Under the pieces are notes generated by a model that searched no databases, was not told the origin of the DNA, and saw only the letters and a list, made by a program, of their open reading frames with translations. Position numbers and translations under genes: made by a program. This document shows positions 59,109-64,000 of a stretch of 64,000 nt of DNA, one piece after another. The DNA comes from Caulobacter sp. 73W. Lineage in GTDB: Bacteria > Pseudomonadota > Alphaproteobacteria > Caulobacterales > Caulobacteraceae. The stretch spans positions 2,666,001 through 2,730,000 of the forward strand of contig NZ_CP158375.1 of the NCBI RefSeq assembly GCF_041021955.1, read 5' to 3'. Positions within the stretch are counted from its first letter, which is position 1; each line of letters begins with the position of its first letter.

Positions 59109-60556
59109 CACCCCCCCGTAACAAACTCAAGCTGCGCGCGCGCAGCCTTACGCAGCGCGCCCGCGGTGAGCCCCGACCCGGCCGTCAAACGCGCGTCCGC
59201 AGACAAGGTTCCCGCAATTTTCGCCGCCGTCGCCAGGGCGCGTCGCCCGCTCGGCTTGCGCCCGGTCGCCGCCAGCAAAAGGCCCAGGTGATAGTGCGCC
59301 AGCGCGAACTCGCGGTTCAGGTACAGGGCCCGACGGAACGCCGCCTCGGCGTCGGCGGTCCGATCGACGGCCTGCAGGATCACGCCCTCGATGAAGTGCA
59401 GCTCCGCCGCCTCGGGCCGCTCGCCGATCGCCTTGCGGCACTGGGCCAGGGCGTCGTCATATCGCCCGGCGTCGGCGGCGGCCTGGATGGCGGCGAAGGT
59501 CTGCTCCAGCGGCGGCGAGGCGGCCGGCGCGGGAGCGGGAGCGAGGGCAGGGGGCGGAGCTTTCGGGATGAAGCGAGGCGTCGGGGCTGGTTCCGGCGGA
59601 TCGATCAGCACCGCCGGCGGTTCGAAGACGATGGTCCCGGGCAGGGCCGGCGGCTCATAGGTCTCCCCCTCCGCCGGCTTGCGATAAGCCGCCGTCCCTG
59701 GCAGCGAGATCGGCTCCAGCGCGCGGGCGAAGTTAGGATTGGGCTCGGCATGGCCGACCAGCAGCCAGCCGCCCCCGGACATCCGCTCGCCCATGGCCTC
59801 GACCAGGGCGTCCACCGTCGTCGTATGGAAATAGATCAGCACGTTGCGGCACAGGATCAGGTCGAACTCCGACCATTCCAGCGGCGCGTCGCCCGTCAGC
59901 AGGGTCAGCAGATTGGCCCGCTCGAACCGCACCAGCGACCGGTAGGCTCCTTTCAGCCGCCAGCGCCCCTTGTCCTCCGCCTCGAACCAGCGCGCCTGAT
60001 CCTCCGGCTTCAGCGCCCGCAGCGCCCAGCGCCCGAACACCCCGGCCTTGGCGCTGTCCAGCGAGGCTTGGTTGATGTCGGTCCCCAGGATCGAGATGCG
60101 CCAGTCGGGCAGCTTCTCGCCCAGCATCTGCGACAGCAGGATCGCCACCGAATAGGGCTCGGAACCGTTGGCGCAGCCGGCGCTCCAGATGCGCAGCCGC
60201 TTGCTCTGCCGCCGCCGCTCCAGCAGCTCCGGCAGGATCGTTTCGCGCAAGGCCGTGAACTGTTCGGCGTAGCGGAAGAAGAAAGTCTCCCCCACCGTGA
60301 TCTCGGCTTCCAGCGCCGCCCACTCGCGCTCACCGTCGATGCCGTCCAGCCGTTCCGCATAGGCGGCGGCGTCGGCCGCGCGCACCGCGGTCATGCGGCG
60401 GCGGATCCGCTCCCAGAGCAGGTCGTCCTTGTCGTCGTAGTAGAAGTGGCCGGTGCGTTCGATGATCCGCCGCTTGAGGCCCTGGAAGGGGTGCGACGGG
60501 TCGAGGATCTGGGCGTCGTTGGCGCGCCGCGGGATCAAGCCGCTGACGGGCTCCAC
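59108..60556 (-). CDS. CheR-type methyltransferase with C-terminal TPR (WspC-like)
   Basis: A 482-residue protein. CheR catalytic domain (about 20-290) with ETFFFRYAEQF, LRIWSAGCANGSEPYSVAI, TDINQASLDSAK and LCRNVLIYFHTTTVDAL; a Pro-rich linker (about 300-370); then TPRs (about 375-450, DDALAQCRKAIGERPEAAEL). CheR-TPR proteins mark Wsp/ACF systems. The start is GTG 60556 and overlaps the upstream cheW by 22 bases. Confidence 0.9.
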   Translation of the reverse strand: MEPVSGLIPRRANDAQILDPSHPFQGLKRRIIERTGHFYYDDKDDLLWERIRRRMTAVRAADAAAYAERLDGIDGEREWAALEAEITVGETFFFRYAEQFTALRETILPELLERRRQSKRLRIWSAGCANGSEPYSVAILLSQMLGEKLPDWRISILGTDINQASLDSAKAGVFGRWALRALKPEDQARWFEAEDKGRWRLKGAYRSLVRFERANLLTLLTGDAPLEWSEFDLILCRNVLIYFHTTTVDALVEAMGERMSGGGWLLVGHAEPNPNFARALEPISLPGTAAYRKPAEGETYEPPALPGTIVFEPPAVLIDPPEPAPTPRFIPKAPPPALAPAPAPAASPPLEQTFAAIQAAADAGRYDDALAQCRKAIGERPEAAELHFIEGVILQAVDRTADAEAAFRRALYLNREFALAHYHLGLLLAATGRKPSGRRALATAAKIAGTLSADARLTAGSGLTAGALRKAARAQLEFVTGG

Positions 60557-61032
60557 TCATCGATCCGCGCCTGGGCGGCCTCGGCGATGTCGGCCAGGCG
60601 GGCCTTCTCCTCGGCCAGCAGCAGGCGCTCGACGGACAGCACCGGGATCAGCACGCCGTCGCTCGACAGCTGGGCGCTGACGCAGCCGTTCAGGCTGTCG
60701 CCTTCCTCGGCGGGGCGCAGGGCGTCGGGACCAGCCTCGACCACGTCCAGGATGCGGTCGACCAGCAGGGCGACGCGGCGCTCGCCCGAGCGGACGATGA
60801 CCAGATGGCTGTAGAGGCTGGGCTCTTCCGAGGCGGCGCCGAACAGCGCGGCCAGCGACACGGCCGGAACGGCCTCGCCGCCCAGGTTGAACACCCCGGC
60901 CAGGGCGCGGGGCGCCGCCGGAGGGCGGGCCAGGTCGGGAACGGGCAGGAACTCGACGACCGCCTCGCGCGGCAGGGCCGCGATGGTGGCGCCGAACTGG
61001 AAGGTGGCGAAGATGTCGCGCGGCGAGCTCAT
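60535..61032 (-). CDS. CheW-like coupling protein (WspD position)
   Basis: A 165-residue CheW protein (FQFGATIAALPREAVVEFLPV, LAGVFNLGGEAVPAVSLAALFG, VALLVDRILDVVEAGPDAL). First gene of the second chemosensory cluster. Start MSSPRDIF at 61032; twelve codons of open frame upstream are not convincing. Two CheW paralogues in one cluster are typical of Wsp and Che3 systems. Confidence 0.85.
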   Translation of the reverse strand: MSSPRDIFATFQFGATIAALPREAVVEFLPVPDLARPPAAPRALAGVFNLGGEAVPAVSLAALFGAASEEPSLYSHLVIVRSGERRVALLVDRILDVVEAGPDALRPAEEGDSLNGCVSAQLSSDGVLIPVLSVERLLLAEEKARLADIAEAAQARIDEWSPSAA

Positions 61033-61094
61033 GCCCGCCATTAGCCACACGAGCCCCGGCGGCGGCAATGGCCGCCAGCGTGTTCTGGGCTGAA

Positions 61095-61112
61095 CGCCGC
61101 CCTTAGGCGGCG
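61095..61112. terminator. Hairpin overlapping the XRE stop codon
   Basis: A perfect 7-bp stem CGCCGCC / GGCGGCG (61095-61101, 61106-61112) with a 4-base loop that contains most of the XRE stop. No T-run follows on the - strand, so it may attenuate rather than end transcription into the chemosensory genes. Confidence 0.45.
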
Positions 61113-61537
61113 CTTTCCTCGTATTCGTCGGTCATCGAGGTGACTAGCTGGACCACCCGGCGACGCACGGCGTTGCTGGTGATCTTGGGGAAGGCGCGAG
61201 CGATCTCGAGGCCTTCCGGGGTCAGCAGGAATTCCTGGACCGCTTGTTGGTCGTCGAGGGCCGTGACGTCCGCCGGGGTCTCGGCGGTCGGGTCCGGCAG
61301 GCCGTCGAAGAAGTAGCTGATCGGCACGCCCATGGTGCGGGCCATGTCGTACAGCTTCGAGGCCGACACGCGGTTCACGCCGCGCTCGTACTTCTGAACC
61401 TGCTGGAAGGTCAGGCCCAGGCCCTCGGCCAGTTGCGTCTGGCTGATGCCCAGATGCTTGCGGCGAAGCCGGATGCGGGCGCCGACGTGGATGTCGGTCG
61501 GGTTCGGAGCGGATTCGAGCTTGTCTTGGGCGTTCAT
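61103..61537 (-). CDS. XRE-family helix-turn-helix regulator
   Basis: A 144-residue Cro/CI-type regulator. HTH at about residues 20-75 (IRLRRKHLGISQTQLAEGLG, FQQVQKYERGVNRVSASKLY), followed by a variable region and a helical C-terminus (VRRRVVQLVTSMTDEYEES). Very common type in alphaproteobacteria, targets unknown. It lies 71 bases upstream of the second chemosensory cluster on the same strand and could be co-transcribed. Confidence 0.85.
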   Translation of the reverse strand: MNAQDKLESAPNPTDIHVGARIRLRRKHLGISQTQLAEGLGLTFQQVQKYERGVNRVSASKLYDMARTMGVPISYFFDGLPDPTAETPADVTALDDQQAVQEFLLTPEGLEIARAFPKITSNAVRRRVVQLVTSMTDEYEESAA

Positions 61538-61554
61538 GTTTTCCCGCTACACCC

Positions 61555-62013
61555 TCAAGCTGTACCGCGCAACGAGGAGCGACGATTCGCCTCAAGAAGC
61601 GTGCCGGCGACGATGGCCCCCAGCAGCAGATAGCTGGAGATGAAAAGTCCGGTCAGATAGGCCCGCGTGACGATCTGCGGATCGACCATGGCCCCCAGGT
61701 GCATCACCGTGCCCAGGGCGTGGAAACCCGCCGCCCACAAGGGCCAGAAGCGCGCCGACCGCAAGGCCAGGGCGACCAGGAACGCCAGCAGGACCGCGTC
61801 GATCGCCAGGATCCCGAGCTGCGGTCCCAGGTGCACGTTCAGGTTCTGGGTGAAGGGCGTGATGATCCAGCAGACCAGCACGACGGTGGCGCCCGCCGCC
61901 TCGGTCCGTCCGCCACGCCAGAAGGCCAGCACGGCGGTGGCGACCACGGCCGCCATCCCGATCTGCTGAGTCGGCGTGTGCAGGTGCAGTTGACGCAGGA
62001 CGTCCGAAAGCAA
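61555..62013 (-). CDS. Small integral membrane protein, unknown function
   Basis: A 152-residue protein with four or five hydrophobic segments (IGMAAVVATAVLAFW, AAGATVVLVCWII, LGILAIDAVLLAFLVAL, LFISSYLLLGAIVAG). Start TTG 62013 is chosen because AAGGAGG sits 7 bases upstream; an ATG nine codons earlier (62040) has no such site. The Shine-Dalgarno is buried in a strong hairpin. No family recognised. Confidence 0.65.
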   Translation of the reverse strand: MLSDVLRQLHLHTPTQQIGMAAVVATAVLAFWRGGRTEAAGATVVLVCWIITPFTQNLNVHLGPQLGILAIDAVLLAFLVALALRSARFWPLWAAGFHALGTVMHLGAMVDPQIVTRAYLTGLFISSYLLLGAIVAGTLLEANRRSSLRGTA

Positions 62014-62014
62014 A

Positions 62015-62040
62015 ATGGGGCCTCCTTCCGGAGACCCCAT
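62015..62040 (-). promoter_or_regulatory. RNA hairpin sequestering the ribosome-binding site of the 61555-62013 gene
   Basis: On the - strand: ATGGGGTCTCC-GGAA-GGAGGCCCCAT, ten pairs with one mismatch and a GNRA-type GGAA loop. The AGGAGG Shine-Dalgarno is in the 3' arm and TTTTG follows at once, so it could act as an RBS switch or as a terminator of the 62072-62428 gene. Confidence 0.55.
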
Positions 62041-62071
62041 ATAAACTGCGCCATGAACCGGCGGCAATTCG

Positions 62072-62428
62072 TCAGGCGGCTTGCGTCTCGACGGCGCGCA
62101 GGTCGCGGCCGGCCAGGCGGGCGCTCGGCGGCTTCTCGGGGCCGGTGCCGACCATCACCGCGCCCAGGCCGATGTCGTGCTGGGCGACGGTCAGCTCCTT
62201 GTGGGTCTCGACGATGGAGCGGCGGGCCAGGCCCAGGGCGCTCACGGTCTCGATGGCCTTCTCGATGGCGCTTTGACCGATCAGCGCCGACAGGTTGGCG
62301 TCGCTGCGGATGGCCGGCATCAGGCCCGCCAGCTTGGCGGTCGCGGCCAGGGCCGCGTCGATGGCGGCTTCGGATTCGTACAGGCTTTCAGCCACCTTCT
62401 CGGCGACCATGCGGCGTTGCTTGAGCAT
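62072..62428 (-). CDS. Hypothetical protein, mostly helical
   Basis: A 118-residue protein (MVAEKVAESLYESEAAIDAA, AIEKAIETVSALGLARRSIV) with no membrane segment and amphipathic helices that could form a coiled coil. The ATG at 62428 follows GGGACC/GGAGGGAC-like purines. No family recognised. Flanked by a hairpin 32 bases downstream. Confidence 0.6.
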   Translation of the reverse strand: MLKQRRMVAEKVAESLYESEAAIDAALAATAKLAGLMPAIRSDANLSALIGQSAIEKAIETVSALGLARRSIVETHKELTVAQHDIGLGAVMVGTGPEKPPSARLAGRDLRAVETQAA

Positions 62429-62517
62429 GAGTGGTCCCTCCGCGCCGGACGTGCCCCGGCGAGTTGTTGGATTGCTGCTTCCGATAGACGCCGCGGGACC
62501 TTGCGGCGCCGCAGCGG

Positions 62518-63285
62518 TTACATGAGTTCCTTCAGGGCGTGGAGGCCGGCTAGAATGCCCCCGAAGCCCACGGCCGCACCGATGGCGATCGCCGCGATCC
62601 AGCCGAGTCTCGCGAAGAGACCTAGGTCGTTTCGCTCTCCCCAAGCCGGGGCTGGAACCCATCGTCCAGCACCGTCGAGGCGAGGCACAAAATCTCCCGC
62701 AGGACCATTTCTGGAGGCTTCCAGCGGGCCAGTTTGCGCGTGGCTGAAACCATCCCCGCGATGAAGTCCGCCTTCTCCCCGCCAGCCAGGTCGTTCAGCT
62801 GGCGTTCGAGTTGCTCCCAGGTGAAACCCGGCAGCGCGGTCTGCATCGAGGGCTGTTCCACCCACCTGCTCTCGAACGAGCGGACCTCGTTCCTCAGCCA
62901 GAGCGCGTCCATGATGACCTGCGCCGAGCCCGTGCTCTGGGTGTTGATCGAACCGTCGTCCATGAGTGTCGCCTCCATGTCCCCCAGAAGGCGGGACGCT
63001 CGGCGGCGGCGACAGTCGGGCCGATTCCCATGGGGGATTTTCCCCACCCCCGGGAAGGACCTCGGCGACGTCGGAAGACGTGAAGGCGAGCATGCGGACG
63101 GCGTCGCGACGGCTGCTGGCGCCCAGGCGCTTGCAGGCCTTCTCCACATGGGTGTCGACGGTCTTGGCGCTGATGCCCAGCTGCCGACCGATCTCCTTGG
63201 AGTTCATGTATTGCGCGGCCAACTGCAGGCACTCGCGCTCGCGCGGCGTCAGTCGCTCCATACCGTCGGGTTCCAGCTCGTTCAT
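62518..63285 (-). CDS. LuxR-type helix-turn-helix regulator (C-terminal extent uncertain)
   Basis: Residues about 8-70 are a clear LuxR/FixJ-type DNA-binding HTH (MERLTPRERECLQLAAQYMN, SKEIGRQLGISAKTVDTHVE). The frame has no stop until 62518 (255 codons), but from about 62960 to 62640 its translation looks non-coding (Gly/Arg/His-rich) and another frame there looks real. The last 35 residues (LFARLGWIAAIAIGAAVGFG) form a membrane helix that may belong to either frame. So the HTH is firm, the end is not. No receiver domain. Confidence 0.55.
   Translation of the reverse strand: MNELEPDGMERLTPRERECLQLAAQYMNSKEIGRQLGISAKTVDTHVEKACKRLGASSRRDAVRMLAFTSSDVAEVLPGGGENPPWESARLSPPPSVPPSGGHGGDTHGRRFDQHPEHGLGAGHHGRALAEERGPLVREQVGGTALDADRAAGFHLGATRTPAERPGWRGEGGLHRGDGFSHAQTGPLEASRNGPAGDFVPRLDGAGRWVPAPAWGERNDLGLFARLGWIAAIAIGAAVGFGGILAGLHALKELM
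62622..62963 (-). CDS. Hypothetical protein, possibly frameshifted before a C-terminal membrane helix
   Basis: A 113-residue protein beginning MDDGSINTQSTGSAQVIMDA. GGAGG lies 8 bases before the ATG at 62963 and the amino-acid make-up is that of a real protein (FTWEQLERQLNDLAGGEKAD). It overlaps the 3' part of the LuxR-type frame. It stops at GESETT; adding one base in the AAA run near 62631 would continue into ENDLGLFARLGWIAAI and the membrane helix ending at 62518, giving about 147 residues. No family recognised. Confidence 0.55.
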   Translation of the reverse strand: MDDGSINTQSTGSAQVIMDALWLRNEVRSFESRWVEQPSMQTALPGFTWEQLERQLNDLAGGEKADFIAGMVSATRKLARWKPPEMVLREILCLASTVLDDGFQPRLGESETT

Positions 63286-63385
63286 GCGCGTATGAGTAAA
63301 CGTCCAAAGACTCGCTACGCCAAGTAGAATTGCTGGCGGCGGAATCAAGCGATCTCGGGATTTTCTCGCGTGCGGCGGGGTGGGG

Positions 63386-64000
63386 TCAGGCCCCATCTCC
63401 CTTTGGGGCGTTGCCCCATATCACCAGGTTGGTGACAACATTTTGCAGGCTGGCGCCCTCGACGGCGGCGCCCGTGAAGTCAGCGCCGCGCAGGTCGGCG
63501 TCGTCCAGAATGGCGGCGGTGAAGTCCGCGCCCAGGGCGTCCAGATAGCGCGCGCGGACCTCCGACAGGTCCGCCGCCGCGTTTCGGTCGCGCAGGTTCA
63601 ACGGGCCCAGCGTGGCGTCTCTCAGCACCGCCTTGCTCAGGTTCGCCCCGCGCAGGCGCACGCCCCGCAGGTCGGCCCCGCGTAGATCGGCGGCCCGCAG
63701 GTCGGCGCCGTCCAGCCTGGCGCCCTGCATCTCGGCCCCGGCCAGCTTCACCCCGACCATGCAGGCGCGGCGGGCGGAGATCGCCGTCAGCTTCAGCCCG
63801 CTCAGCGCGTCGCCCAGGGGGCGCAGATCCTCGCCGTCGATGATGGCCGGCGCGCCTTCGCGGCCGTCGCTGCGGCACCAGCGGTCATGTTCGACCAGCG
63901 CCGCGTGAACGACGCGTGCGCGCTCGATGGTCTCCCGCGTCGGGTCGGTCAGGCAGCCGCCCATCTTGGTGGCCACGGTCTTGGCCCCGGTCAGGTTGAC
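63386..64000 (-). CDS. Pentapeptide-repeat protein, C-terminal part (cut by window edge)
   Basis: At least 204 residues in frame to the window edge, already in repeat at the edge (VNLTGAKTVATKMGG). After a non-repeat domain (VEHDRWCRSDGREGAPAIID) comes an A(D/N)LR-type array (LDGADLRAADLRGADLRGVR). It shares the HxRWxxxDGREGxPA block, the following KLTA segment and the ATLGPLxL-like motif with the frameshifted gene at 5901-7123, so they are paralogues. Ends with a short non-repeat tail. Function unknown. Confidence 0.8.
   Translation of the reverse strand, partial: VNLTGAKTVATKMGGCLTDPTRETIERARVVHAALVEHDRWCRSDGREGAPAIIDGEDLRPLGDALSGLKLTAISARRACMVGVKLAGAEMQGARLDGADLRAADLRGADLRGVRLRGANLSKAVLRDATLGPLNLRDRNAAADLSEVRARYLDALGADFTAAILDDADLRGADFTGAAVEGASLQNVVTNLVIWGNAPKGDGA

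Overview
High-GC (roughly 68-70%), gene-dense alphaproteobacterial DNA. The twelve-gene chemotaxis operon mcpA-cheX-cheYI-cheAI-cheWI-cheRI-cheBI-cheYII-cheD-cheU-cheYIII-cheE has the order of the major Caulobacter crescentus che operon. Together with the ornithine decarboxylase / deoxyhypusine-synthase-like pair, the xerC-DUF484-priA neighbourhood and several small Caulobacter-type proteins, it points to Caulobacteraceae, most likely Caulobacter or a close relative. No rRNA, tRNA, CRISPR array, insertion sequence or phage gene was seen.

Layout. 1-14 kb holds housekeeping and metabolic genes: xerC (cut by the left edge), DUF484, priA, a TerC-type membrane protein, a secreted CHAP peptidase-like protein, corA, a frameshifted pentapeptide-repeat gene, a dienoyl-CoA-isomerase-like crotonase, DUF488, an alpha/beta hydrolase, a double-hotdog thioesterase, zur, a class A acid phosphatase, a deoxyhypusine-synthase-like enzyme and ornithine decarboxylase. 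14.8-28 kb holds an orphan phosphonate-type ABC transporter (phnCDE), a CNNM/CorC-type protein, a fused metallophosphoesterase-glycosyltransferase, a TetR-LLM oxidoreductase pair, an Lrp-type regulator divergent from DUF6356-yeiH, an APC permease and a globin-coupled chemoreceptor. 28.4-38.1 kb is the che1 operon (+ strand).

38.2-49.9 kb (- strand) is a cellulose operon: a bcsA-bcsB fusion, a bcsC with an unusual Tyr/Pro/Gln-rich linker, bcsD, bcsZ and a BcsR/BcsP-like small protein. BcsA carries a PilZ domain and so should respond to c-di-GMP. 50.1-61.0 kb (- strand, reading toward bcs) is a second chemosensory cluster: cheW, cheR-TPR, cheW, MCP, cheA-REC hybrid, cheB and two receiver-bearing histidine kinases. 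Its order resembles Pseudomonas wsp and its kinase outputs resemble Rhodospirillum centenum che3. It lacks a WspR-type diguanylate cyclase, and its cheB is broken by a one-base frameshift. The last 3 kb hold an XRE regulator, small membrane and hypothetical proteins, a LuxR-type HTH gene and a second pentapeptide-repeat gene cut by the right edge.

The most interesting unit is 38-61 kb: a cellulose machine directly downstream of a Wsp/Che3-like system whose adaptation methylesterase gene is frameshifted. In Pseudomonas, loss of the equivalent gene (wspF) locks signalling on and causes cellulose overproduction. The window also shows other probable one-base indels (pentapeptide gene near 6211; perhaps near 62630; perhaps the fusion junction at 19974), so assembly error must be excluded before reading biology into any of them.
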